Source: Cokeromyces recurvatus
Lineage: Eukaryota > Mucoromycota > Mucoromycetes > Mucorales > Mucoraceae
Assembly (NCBI RefSeq): GCF_025118155.1
Contig: NW_026251401.1
Coordinates: 248,001-312,000 of the forward strand
DNA length: 64,000 bases
Reading direction: 5' to 3'
Shown here: one piece after another, positions 36,456 to 47,057 of the stretch
How the letters are laid out: every line of letters begins with the position of its first letter
Numbering within the stretch: position 1 is the first letter of the stretch
The notes under the pieces: model-generated
What the model was told of the DNA's origin: nothing
Database searches by the model: none
Seen by the model: only the letters and a program-made list of their open reading frames with translations
Made by a program: the position numbers and the translations under genes

Positions 36456-38323
36456 ATGCATCATCTACCATTTGCGTATTTGATTTTTATTATCTTTTTA
36501 CAATTTGTCTTTGGACAAAACTATTACATTAATCCACCTAATACCCCAGCTAATAATATTCGCAATTATGAGTTCAATATTTCTCAAGGATTGATTGACC
36601 CCGATTGTTCTGGCTTCATTGTTCCTATATTTTTGATAAATAATCAAATGCCAGGACCTACTATAGAGGCTAACCAAGGTGATACCGTTAGAATATTAAT
36701 TCGAAATCAACTGAAAAAGATGAGTTTACCTAACGATCATCGTCATGATATCGCTATTCATTTTCATGGTATCCGTCAATATGGCTCTCCTCAAGCAGAT
36801 GGTGTACCCTTCTTGACTCAATTACCTATTAAGCCAGGTGAAACATATTTACATGAATTTCGTGTTATCAATCAAGCAGGAACTTTCTTTTATCATGCTC
36901 ATGTCGGATTTCAGGATGAAACTCTCTTTGGTCCCTTTATTATTTATGAATCTCAAGAGGCTCGTCCTACTGTTGCTGTTCAAGTTAATTCATTAACACC
37001 ACCACCACCTACCGCAGTAGCTGGGCCTTATCAATATCATCATGAGCATACTATTTTATTAAGTGAATGGTGGCATCGACCTCCTCTTGAATTTGAAAAA
37101 TATCTGATGGGTCCTGATTTTACAATTATTCCAGAGGCAGAGAGTATCTTGATGAATGGTCAAGCTATTTATAATCCAAATCAACCCGTCATGTCACAAT
37201 GTAAAGGATATCATACATTTTCAGTTCAGCCTCAAAGAACGTATCGTCTTCGTTTTATTGGCGCTACCCCTTTCCGTACTCTTAATTTAGCTATCGCTAA
37301 ACATAATCTGACGATTATTGAGATCGACGGAGAATTAACAAAACCATATACGGTGAATCAGCTTGAAATTGCACCTGGACAACGCTTCTCGGTATTGCTA
37401 CATACTGATCAAGCCATTGATGATTATAGTATCCAAGTCATTCGTGCTTGGTCTGATACAGTGCCTCGACCTACAAATGGATTATCCATCTTGAGATATA
37501 CCCGACCTGATAAATCGAATAATCAAACCTTAACTAATTCATCCATAACCTTACAGGCTCCTGTTCAAAGACCCCTCTTTGAGGATGAAGACATCCCTTT
37601 CTGGAAGTGGTCAAAGATTAAACCCCTTTATGGTGTTGACCCAGTCGTCTATAAGCCCTCAACAAGAACAATCCTATTACGTTCATATGACCAACGCCAA
37701 CCAGACGGTTCATTACGATGGCTAGTGAATGGGATTTCTTATTCCGAGTCGAATAATGAGTTATCTCCTATCCTTAATGAAATCAAGAATAATCGTCGTC
37801 TTTCACCTGGTTATCTAAATCAAACGATTACAGCTCAGGGTTATGATCGCAACTTGGGTACCTATCCTATCAATTTTTATGATGTCGTAGATATCGTCAT
37901 TCAAAATACTCATATCCCTGGTGAACCTTGCCGTAGTCATCCTTGGCACACACATGGTCATTCTCATTGGGAGATAGCGCACGGTAAAGGTGAATATATT
38001 GAAGAGCGTGATGCTGACATTCGAAATATACCACAACCTATTGCAAAGGACATCACAATGGTATATCCCATTATTGATCCTCATTTGACTTCCAAAAAGA
38101 AAACTGCAGTTGATAAAACGCCTGTAGGCTGTGGATGGTCAAAAATTCGTATCCTTGCTGTAAGTTATAATGATATATTTGAAAACTTTTACATATTTTT
38201 CTAACGTGTTTATTTAAGGATAATCCCGGTGTTTGGGCTGTACACTGCCATAATACAGCACATATGATGATGGGGATGATGGTTGTCTTAGAAGAAGCTC
38301 CAGAGCTTATTCCAAGATATTAA
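36456..38323 (+). CDS. Secreted multicopper oxidase (laccase/ferroxidase/ascorbate-oxidase type)
   Basis: Two exons (36456-38159 and 38219-38323) give 602 residues. Residues 1-20 are a hydrophobic signal peptide ending near FVFGQ. Three cupredoxin domains carry the four copper-binding segments: AIHFHGIRQYGSPQADG, GTFFYHAHVG, HPWHTHGHSHWEIAHG and, in the second exon, VHCHNTAHMMMGM. The last contains the His-Cys-His bridge between the type-1 and trinuclear sites, with methionine as likely axial ligand. The intron falls just before that last motif. These enzymes oxidise phenols, ferrous iron or ascorbate while reducing oxygen to water; the substrate here cannot be decided, since I do not see clear ferroxidase-specific acidic residues. 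No membrane anchor is visible, so it is probably secreted or wall-associated. Confidence 0.92.
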
Positions 38324-38499
38324 ATAATTTATATACTCTATTATTATTATCATTATTATTAAAATAAATCTATACTTCTCTATCTTCTTTTTTTCTTTAT
38401 AAATGTGTATAATGCATATATTTGTGTATATAAATACAAATATATTTATTTTTTTATTGAAGTAATTAAAGTTCTATACAAGGAAACCTATAATAATAA

Positions 38500-38962
38500 T
38501 TAAAGACCACCACGAAGGGCCAAGACCAAGTGAAGGACGGAACCACCTTCAATACCATAAGAACTTGCAGTCATTTCGTCAGCCCTATTTTTTTTTTTTT
38601 TTTTTTTAATATACGAAATTAACTGTTCATTCATTTATTCTAAAAATTCGCTTTTATAATTACATTTGTTTGCCACTGTAAATTAAACGTTGTTGAGGAG
38701 GTGGAATACCTTCTTTCTCTTCGACACGTTCTTTGATACGAGAAATCTTATCGTTAGGTTCAATATCAATTTCAATCTAACATGAAAAATAAGATTAACA
38801 TATCTTGTAAGGATACATTAAACAAATGAATCTCGATCTTACCTCTTTACCAGTTAATGTCTAGTGCATCATGAAGAAGAGAATAAAAAAAATAAATCCT
38901 CTTTATTTTATTTTTCTTATTCAGTATAGAGAGAGTTTACTTACTTTTACTTTTACAAGCAT
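38500..38962 (-). CDS. RUB1: NEDD8/Rub1 ubiquitin-like modifier
   Basis: Four exons (38962-38945, 38860-38843, 38776-38664, 38584-38500) encode 77 residues, missed by simple frame scanning because the first two exons are 18 nt each. The protein starts MLVKVKTLTGKE, continues [20 protein letters not shown] and ends [11 protein letters not shown] plus one leucine, so a protease must trim one residue to expose the GG. Alanine at the position before the final RGG stretch (LALRGG) is the NEDD8 mark, where ubiquitin has arginine. NEDD8 is attached to cullins and activates cullin-RING ubiquitin ligases. It is convergent with the multicopper oxidase gene. All four splice junctions keep the frame. Confidence 0.92.
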
Positions 38963-39241
38963 TTTGTAGTTATTATTTTATTTTATTTTTTCGTGGAAGA
39001 ATGAGAAAAAAAAAAAAAAAAAAATAGGTTATGGAAATTGATATTTATTTTGTGTTAGCATTTTATTGCCGCCGACATTATTTTTCATCAAGAGGAAATC
39101 AAAAGTACTCATAGTTTAATGGAATGTATGTACATTATATAATTTATTATAATATTACTCTAACACAAAAAAAAATATATATATATCTGTATACACATGT
39201 ATATATTTATAAAAGACGATTGAATTATAAAATTTGATCGA

Positions 39242-41578
39242 TTATCTTAAAATTGTGGCTAAAGAAGATTTGCTTCTTTTATCATATAAAGCTTGTTGAT
39301 ATATACGCAAATAATCATAAATTGGGCCTTGATTTTCTCCTCTAGCCCAACCTAAACTATATGCACTTAACATCATTCTTAATACGTATTCTTCATGCAA
39401 GGCAGGGTCATTCTTAATCAATTCAAGGCTTCTAGCAGCATCTTCAACAGCCCTTGCAAGACTGCCAGGCTTAAGCGTATTAAATAAATATGCATTATGA
39501 CGATAGCGACTTTCTACATAGACCCTAGACAATACAGAAGGAGGTGATATATCTTTATCTAAAGTTCGATCCACAAGAAATTCGCTTAATCCTCCTGTAC
39601 CTGTTGAAATCACTGAAGAACCAAACATGAGTCCCTCCGCTGCTACTAAACCAAAGCTTTCAGTCACACTTGGTACATAAACAATATCAGCTGCTGCTCG
39701 GAAGTAAGTTAACCATTCCTCTTGTTCAGATATATATTTTAGTAAGACAATATTGTCAAGATACTGAGAGGCGAGTCGTTCTAGCCAAGCTAAAGGGTAA
39801 TTATTCGGCTGTCCAATGATGACAAACTTCATATGATGTGATTGAAACAAATGAGCTGCTTCCTCAAACGTCTCTAAGCCTTTATTGTATTGAAATCGGC
39901 CAACAAAGAGAACGAGAGGGCGATTGAAGTCGTTGTTATTTAATAACCCCCTTTCTATCAAATATGCTTTTGCCTTTTGTTTTTTAGTGATCACATAATC
40001 ATCTTCTTCTAATGAAAGTGCCCAATAATTAAATGTGGTTGCAGTCATAGCATCCAGAGATGCATTATTCATCCTCTCTTCTATCTTGAGTTTATTATTA
40101 ATCAGTATACGCGCATGATCTGGATAATTCAAGTCGGATGTCACTAATTGGCTTTCAGTAAAAGGATTTAGAGCACCACTAAAATCGACACCATTGCTTA
40201 TACCATAAAACTGCTGTTGCTTTGCCTTACGCAATATAGGAGACATGACTACTTCCTTTAAATAAAAATCCAATCTTCCTTCAACCATATCCTTTGCCAT
40301 TGTTTGGCTTACAAAAGTAACAATATCTGCTAAATCGATACCTAAAGGCGACATAAACACTTTCCCACTTCCAAACATATAAGGAGTTAAAGTTTGATCT
40401 ATTTCCTGTTCTAATGTTTCTCCTGAACGCGGTGCATTTAAGAATTTCTTGACGTTTAATAATGTATTCGTATATTGCAATTCATCCAGATAATCATGCA
40501 TTGTATATACAATACTAGGAGGTATATCACCTAATTGAACTTCATGCTCGATTAAATACTTTGCAACATAGGCATTTGTAGCTCCATGTAAATGTACGAT
40601 ATCGACTCTAGGCTGTGATGTATTTAATGGAGTAAATAAGGATTGCTCATATTTTCTTGTTGCTCTCCAAATAAGAAATGAGGCAGCTGCCTTAGCAAAA
40701 TATTGATCTTTCCATTCTTGTGGTAAACCCTTTGGTGAAGAATAAATATCTGTAATTGATTCAGCCTGAAATGCTTTATTTAATGGGTCTATTTTGCCGC
40801 AACCAATTAAATAAACAGTGACTGTAGGTTTGATATTACGATTATTTATGATCTCTGTCTTTTCCTCATGTGAAAGAGCTTCAAAATTTTGTATAGGTTC
40901 AAAGTCATATTGTAATTCAGATACACGAAAAGGGACTGAATAAAGTTGATCATTTTTCCGAAACGTTGTTACTAAATTGATCGTCTTTTTGATAGGATAT
41001 TGTTCCTGTTCCTTTAAGAATGAATAAAATGGGAGAACGATATAGGGTTTAATTTTGCCTGTACGTAGTTGTGCTCGTGTAATAGCTGTTAATACAGTAC
41101 CCATACCCCCCATGGTTGCAGGTCCAAACTCTTTTGTAATATGATATACTGAAGTATCCATTGGTAATTCAATGGGCATTGCTGTATCTAAAGGTTGGTA
41201 AGTTATCTTTGGATAATTTTGAATACCTAATAGTTTTTTTTTTGGCATTTAGTTTTTTTTTTATTGATAATGTATTCGTCCAAAAATAAGAGAGCATTTA
41301 CTAAATGAAACAGGTTCTGATGTGAAAGCTAATAGAGTAGCACTAACAACGAATACGATCATTTCTATAAAAGAAATAAGTACAATAATTGCTGTTACAT
41401 AATTCCACCATTGCCATTGTTTTGTTATTAATGGTATCCGAAATGATAAAGGAGATGTATAAGTTGTTGCATTGCTATTCATTTCTATTAAACTTCGTTG
41501 TCTAATACCATTGATAGGTACATGCAATGCATTTGCTGATGTCAAATGATATTCTTCATCTTCATTTAAATTGACCAT
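39242..41578 (-). CDS. GT5 starch/glycogen-synthase-like glycosyltransferase with N-terminal membrane segment
   Basis: I read two exons (41578-41302 and 41226-39242), 753 residues. The second exon alone has an ATG at 41248, but a GT-AG intron of 75 bp joins the upstream frame in phase (splice giving EPVSFSIQNYPKITY), so the upstream membrane segment belongs to the same protein. Residues 60-84 are hydrophobic (VTAIIVLISFIEMIVFVVSA). The catalytic part begins VYHITKEFGPATMGGMGTVL, where GGMG stands in place of the ADP-glucose-binding K-x-G-G-L loop. It continues DIVHLHGATNAYVAKYLI, GISNGVDF, PLVLFVGRFQYNKGLETFEE and VPSVTESFGLVAAEGLMFGS, the last containing the E-x7-E pair. This is the bacterial/plant synthase type rather than the animal/yeast glycogen synthase (GT3). 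Product and donor are not determinable; the membrane anchor is unlike a soluble glycogen synthase. Confidence 0.75.
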
Positions 41579-41689
41579 GAAAGAAAGAAAACCAAAAAAC
41601 CACAACAACAAAAAAAAAGTGTATAAATGTTATATCTAATTTAATTTTATTTATTTTTTTAAGGGGAGAATGAATTCTGGGTCTGGTTG

Positions 41690-42430
41690 AAAGCAATACG
41701 ATTAAAATATGAATTTTATTTAATTTTTTTTTAAAGCCAGGTGGGCACAGTGCATTTTTCATCTGCGATTTTGCCTGAGCCAGTTCGAGTAGTATATAAG
41801 AAAGAAAAAACCTCTTAAGAGACAAGAGGGAAAATGAAAAAAGTCTAGAAGTTGATAGTAAAAAAAAGGAAAAATTCAGCGATTGTGCAGGAGTATGAAC
41901 ACTGTTAGTTGAGCAACCAACTCACGAGAGAAGCACCAGTATCAGTGGGAGGGTCAGGAGGGAGTTTTCCATGGAAGATATGATTCATTTCATGTAGCAT
42001 TATACAAATTGTTGGCCATCGAGTCGTCTAAGGGGCGGCAAGGTGTGCTGTTGATGGTTTTTTAGTAGGCAAAAGATTCAGCAAGAAAGAGAGAGGATCT
42101 TCGATCGACGTCGGTAATAACAGCCGATGATGCATGTGGAGACCAATGATGGCATGTTGACGAGTAAAATATTCGAAAGGGTGATATATACAGGGACGAG
42201 GTATACCACCAGTTAACCATCCGAGACACCAACGTATAACCTGACTGCGTCGGGTTTTGGATATCGACAACCAAAGGAAAGGATCTAGTGTCAGCGTTGG
42301 ACGACAGGCGGCAAGTAGCTTAGTATTTGGGCCAGTGCTAAGCGTTTTATGGTATTGTTGTAGAAAGTCGTGTTGTAGCCTCTTAAACTTGCTTTTGGTA
42401 AGGTTATCCAAATAGCAGGTGCATTCTCTC
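41690..42430 (-). mobile_element. LINE fragment: C-terminus of ORF2 plus 3' tail
   Basis: Minus-strand frame starting at 42430 (RECTCYLDNLTKSKFKRL) is homologous to the ORF at 50504-51510, sharing SQVIRWCLGWLTGGIPRPC, LHMHHRLLLP and DPLSFLLNLLP. A stop replaces a tryptophan near 42028, after which the same frame continues (RWPTICIMLHEMNHIFHGKL) to about 41908. The 3' untranslated tail runs to about 41690 with the shared segment ending near GCCCACCTGGCTTTAAAA. The 5' side is cut off exactly at LTR family 2. It ends about 110 bp upstream of the GT5 start codon. Confidence 0.8.
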
Positions 42431-43101
42431 TGTTATGATTGTAGTCGTATTTACAACTAAGTTAATAGAAATAAACTATCATTTATTTAAATAATAAAGA
42501 GTTTATTCGAATAAACTAGTGTATTGTACTTCACAGCATAATATTCATTCTACACTCAGTTTTAATAATAGTCATTGTTAGAGTATTCGAGCATTAAAAA
42601 ATAATTATACACATTATATTATGTAATAATAAGAATTCAATAGATTTATGACTGTTATATTCAATTACATAATTATTGATACAAGTCATACATATTATAT
42701 ATACATCCATAATGGTGTATATTGTTATAAAGGGAATATTCACTGTAAATTAATATTAACGCGTTGCTTATCCCAAAGACAATAATCGTGTATATTTTTA
42801 ATGTCAGCAACAGCTCAGGCAGAAATCAGCATACTGCATGCAGAGTTATTCGGAGACAAAATTTGTGCATACTTGTGCATATTTGTGCATAAAGGCTTTA
42901 TTATAGCAGTATTCACTTGTCTAAATCACACTCCTATTAATATGACTTACCTTACAAAAACATATTAATAGCGCTCGTCATTTTTCCATATTATTTTCTT
43001 CTTGTACAATTTTTGTATTATTTTTCTTCTAATAAACTATACAAAGTTTTCACAGACTTGTCTTTTCTTTTTTCTCTTTCCTTATCTTTGTACTCAAAAC
43101 A
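42431..43101 (+). mobile_element. LTR family 2, copy A
   Basis: Starts TGTTATGATTGTAGTCG and ends TACTCAAAACA; homologous along its length to 49512-50226 and in part to 6833-7207. Flanking 5-mers (CTCTC and GAAAC) differ, so it is not a clean solo LTR. It separates the LINE fragment on the left from the Fanzor-like gene on the right and truncates both. Confidence 0.75.
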
Positions 43102-44608
43102 GAAACTATAAATGATGATACAATAACACAAAAAGTTGTTCAATTTTGCCAGCCTCTGAGGGATATTCTAAATATCAAAGTAACAGCGAAAACTTTATTG
43201 GAACCTCCTGGTAGATTTACTCCTTTATTGAATCACTTGCTCCCTATCATTGAATCTGAACACGACAACTATTGTGAATACGATGTAAGAAGACTGCCTC
43301 TTCCACGGCGATTTAGTCTGTTCCCAACACCTTCCTTATATTGGCGTTCTATAACTTTGTCAGTAAACGCATTATCTGCGTTTCTTCCTCGTAAAAAGTT
43401 GCCAAGAGGTTATAATGACCATCTTCGGCTCTTCTTTAAAGTATTAAAGTTCCAGTCATTGAGAATTAAAACGTAAGTTAAAAGAAAAGGCAATATTATA
43501 ATAATTAAACCGAACATACTTCCAGAATTGAAAGTATAATGCCAAATGGCAGAAATAGACAGTTGTTTGGAAACTTGATCAGATCAGACGGTTTCAGTGT
43601 TGATTTTTTGTTCTACAAAAGACGAAATGATCAAAATGATATGACTGTCAAGATTAACCAAATACACCTCAAAGTTGATGACTTTAAGAGTCAAGAAGTA
43701 GAAGAGTCATATCTTCCAATAGCAATTGACCCTGGAAGAAAAATCATTTTTACTGCAGTTACTGATTTAGACCGCGATGTTCGACGATGCACAACCAAGG
43801 AATACTATCATTTAACAAGTTTAACAAGATTCAGTTCTGAATTGAACAGACTAAAAAATGAGCATGGCATTAACATCATAAAAAGCTCTATACCAACCAA
43901 CAAGACTTCTGACTCAGAAAAGTACTTGCAGCATGCCATCTATATTTTTAATAATTTAGATACTCTGTTCAAGTTTTATAACGCTGCTACAGCGAAGGAC
44001 CGTTTCTTCTTGTACCAAGGAAAGCAAAGGGCGCCAGAACTAATGGTAAACATGTTGCTAAACGGAACTAAAAAGTACAACAGAAGTTTAAGAAGCAAAA
44101 AGAAAAAGAAACCAAAAAACAAAAGGGAGAAGAAGAAAAGAAAAGGAAAAGAAGTTAAAAAAAAACCAGTAGATTAGTATCATTATTATTTTTACTGAAA
44201 AAGTGCGTGTATACAAATGTATCTGATAGAGAGACCAAGTATAAAAACTGCAAATCAAAGGTACCCTTGTTTATATTTGGGGCCGGAATGTTTGGCAAAG
44301 ACTTAGTGCACTGCAAGGGATTGAGAAGTGGAGTCACTGAACTCTTTTACAAGATTTTAAAGAGAAGAGAAAGTAATGGTGACTTGATGGTTGTTACCAT
44401 CGATGAGTATCTTACCTCCCAAGTATGCTCTAAATGTTTGACAAGAACTTTGGATGTTTTTACTGGTGTACGTGGCTGTGGTGTTCTTGTTTGCAAGACA
44501 TGTCAAACACTGTGGCAGAGGGATATTAATGCATCTTTAAACATAATGAAGATTGCTCAGTCGATTTGGAGAGATGGAGAGCGTCCTCTTCCGTTTAAAA
44601 GAGGTTAA
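43102..44608 (+). pseudogene. Fanzor (eukaryotic TnpB-like) RuvC nuclease, 5'-truncated, with a frame change
   Basis: The frame opens directly at the LTR boundary (DTITQKVVQFCQPLRDIL) and continues to 43471; an intron 43472-43524 (GTAAGT...TTCCAG) joins to the next exon in phase (SLRIKTIESIMPNGRNRQLF). RuvC-I is LPIAIDPGRKIIFTAV with its aspartate; RuvC-II is MVVTIDEYLTSQVCSKC with its glutamate; RuvC-III is WQRDINASLNIMKIAQ with its aspartate. A Cys4 zinc motif lies between (VCSKC and LVCKTC). This is the TnpB/Fanzor arrangement, and the spliceosomal intron shows it is a eukaryotic gene, not contamination. A very lysine-rich stretch at 44090-44165 ends in an A9 run, where the frame moves by -1 and coding continues as VYTNVSDRETKYKNCKSK. 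In the family these are RNA-guided DNA endonucleases carried by transposons. The N-terminal part is missing here. Confidence 0.8.
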
Positions 44609-44690
44609 GTCTTACATAAATCGCCTTTTTAAACACGGTTCTCCGAAAGGAGTTCAGATTATTACAGGTAACGAAAAAGTCTGAACATTT
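44580..44690 (+). ncRNA. Candidate guide (omega) RNA scaffold at the 3' end of the Fanzor gene
   Basis: Three hairpins in about 100 bases: CCTCTT/AAGAGG at 44585-44604 within the last codons, CTCC-GAAA-GGAG (a tetraloop hairpin) at 44641-44652, and GTTCAGA/TCTGAAC at 44652-44658 and 44680-44686. TnpB and Fanzor guide scaffolds are known to overlap or follow the 3' end of the nuclease ORF. The position fits; the identification is inference. Confidence 0.4.
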
Positions 44691-44965
44691 ACCATCAAAG
44701 TGTTTCGAAATCATTTTTTCCTTTCGTCCAAAAAGAGTAAGCAGAGTGTCTAAAATTAGTTTGGATTCATCCAGAAAAAAAATAACATCGTCTAATTTTA
44801 GGGTAAAATCCTGTAGTTCGTTTAAGCCCCCCTTTTCTTCCCGTTATTCATCACTCATTAGTTTGTGTAACGCGAGATCATTAACTTCTTGAATATAATC
44901 TTCGAAATTCATTTGGAATTAGCATTTCAAAACAAAAAACCAACGATTTTTTACACCTTTATTCA
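44691..44965. other. Spacer between Fanzor locus and LINE ORF1
   Basis: No coding frame recognised. It could contain the right end of the Fanzor-bearing element and the 5' untranslated region of the LINE. No inverted repeat was found. Confidence 0.35.
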
Positions 44966-45041
44966 TGCCTGCCAGTCGAGGTATCAACAACCAGATACTC
45001 CGACCAGTGCTGAGCCCTCAGCAAGTCGAGGAACTTGGTAC

Positions 45042-45643
45042 TGTTGTGGTTCAGGTAGGTTTAAGGAATTAAATAAAAGGAATAAAATAAAAAGAAAACA
45101 AGACAGAAGAAGTACGTTGAGACTTGTCAATAAGTTTTATTAAAAGTTAATTCAATACAAGTATTGTTCTTAGTTATAAGTTATACAAAATAAGGGTGAA
45201 TAATGTAAGAGTATTTATATATTTTGTGAATAAGGATGATGAGTAATAAGAAGATAAAAATATAACAAATTGTATTTGATAATATAATTATAGAAGGATT
45301 ACTAAGAGTTATAATTATAGATTCATGTCTTTAGTATATATTTATTTTTTATAACTAATACGTGTATTCTGAGTAGAATCAATTATTACGCGTATTTGTA
45401 TTATTCTTAGTTTACCCCAGTTTAACTTGTATAAAGTTATTTTTATAAATTAATATTCAGCAGAACAATAATAGAAGAAAGTATATTTTTAGATGTAGGA
45501 CTTTTTATTAATTAATTATTTTTCTATACAAGGGTAAATATACTAAATATGTTTATAGAGAGAATTATTATACAAATGCACTATGTATTCTATTATGACT
45601 ATTTATCTTATTGAATTAAGTTATAAATCTTACAACCATGACA
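45042..45643 (+). mobile_element. LTR family 3, solo LTR with GGTAC target duplication
   Basis: 602 bp, starts TGTTGTGGTTCAGG and ends AACCATGACA (imperfect inverted termini), flanked by GGTAC at 45037-45041 and 45644-45648. Homologous over its last 270 bp to 50227-50496. Its insertion breaks LINE ORF1. Confidence 0.85.
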
Positions 45644-46218
45644 GGTACAATCTTGAAAAAGGAAAACCGCCAAGCTAACTGTTGTAAGAAATGCAACAAA
45701 ATTATCACTTTTCATAAAAAGGGATATGACACCCACAACCCAAGCCAACCTGTATACAAATGAGTCTCCTGTAGTCATACTATTAGTGCTTATACTCTTT
45801 ATCAAGAAGTTAGCAAAAACTCAGCACCCCCTACCAATACTGATACTATCACCGATGTACCAGCAGTTACTGCTCCACCAATTCTTAATGAAACACAAAC
45901 TACCGAAAGCGACAGTACCTACCTCCTATTTCAATCACAACACACTGTCGAAGCTCTCACCTACGAATTAAACAAAGCTCGTGAGGAAATCAATTTCCTC
46001 AAAGATCAACTCCAATTTCAAACTACCCCTCCTCAATTTCCTCAAATTCACCAGCCCCAAACTGATGAAAGACTATTGGACGAAGCAGATGGAATACCGA
46101 TCACAGTCGATCCCCCCGTATACCAACAAACCTCGAAAAACGACTCCCCCTGGCATCATAATCAGCGACTTACTCGACTCACTCGATCATTGTACACTGA
46201 CCAACAAACAAAGACCTG

Positions 46219-47057
46219 TGTTGATAAGACAAAGATGACAAAAGAATAAGACAGAATAAATCTGTGAAAACTTTATAAAACTTTTATTATCAATAAAAAT
46301 AAAATTAAAAAATTAAAAATGAAAAACTGAATTTTCAAAAGATGAGTGTAAAATGGATCCTTATTTATATCTTGTGGAGAACGGGTTACTTCGAGACAGG
46401 AACAGAGCGAAGATATCTTGAAAGAAGAATATTTCCCATAGAATAATTAAAATTATTGTGTTAGAGCTCTAGTCTTTGCCCTGACTGAGAATTAATCTCA
46501 GTTAACTCTAATAAACATTAAATTATTGGTGCTTGATCTAGCCGGTTATTTTTCTTGAAACAAAATAATAAAATCTCGTTTGTTCATACTTGTGAATGAT
46601 ATAGGAAAGACACTTTTGATATATAGATTTATATTCTAACCAGCTTCTTTATGTTATATTCATTCCTCAATGTACTACTTAAATGAATTTCATTATATTA
46701 TATAGTGTATTCAATTAGAATAGAGTTCTCATAGATAGTATATGATTATATTTATAAGTTAGTATTTTAGACAACATTAAATAATAATGCATATATATAA
46801 TTAATAGGTATAATCTATAATTCATATATCTTTATCATTAATAACTCCTTACACTATGTTTTTCTTATCATTATTTTGTAGAGTTAGTATTTATTATAAC
46901 ATTATTTTTTCTCATCACAAGAATGTCTTATAAACTGAAATCAAATAATATTGTATGCATAAAGTGTATAACTAATAACTATAATATCATCCGGTTCTTC
47001 ATGACTCTGATTTGTACATTATAAGATATTATGTAATACATCATTATATACACAACA
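46219..47057. mobile_element. LTR family 1, copy B, solo LTR with ACCTG target duplication
   Basis: 839 bp, starts TGTTGATAAGAC and ends TATACACAACA, flanked by ACCTG at 46214-46218 and 47058-47062. It is the inverted counterpart of copy A at 6059-6832. Its insertion breaks LINE ORF1 a second time. Confidence 0.88.

Noticed and set aside
41261..41611. Separate small membrane protein gene upstream of the GT5 gene
   Set aside because: A GT-AG intron joins it in phase to the GT5 exon, and the gap of 12 bases between the two open frames leaves no room for an independent gene end and start.
43198..43476. Start of the Fanzor protein at 43198
   Set aside because: That codon is TTG; the same frame is open and protein-like up to the LTR boundary at 43102, so the true start is missing.
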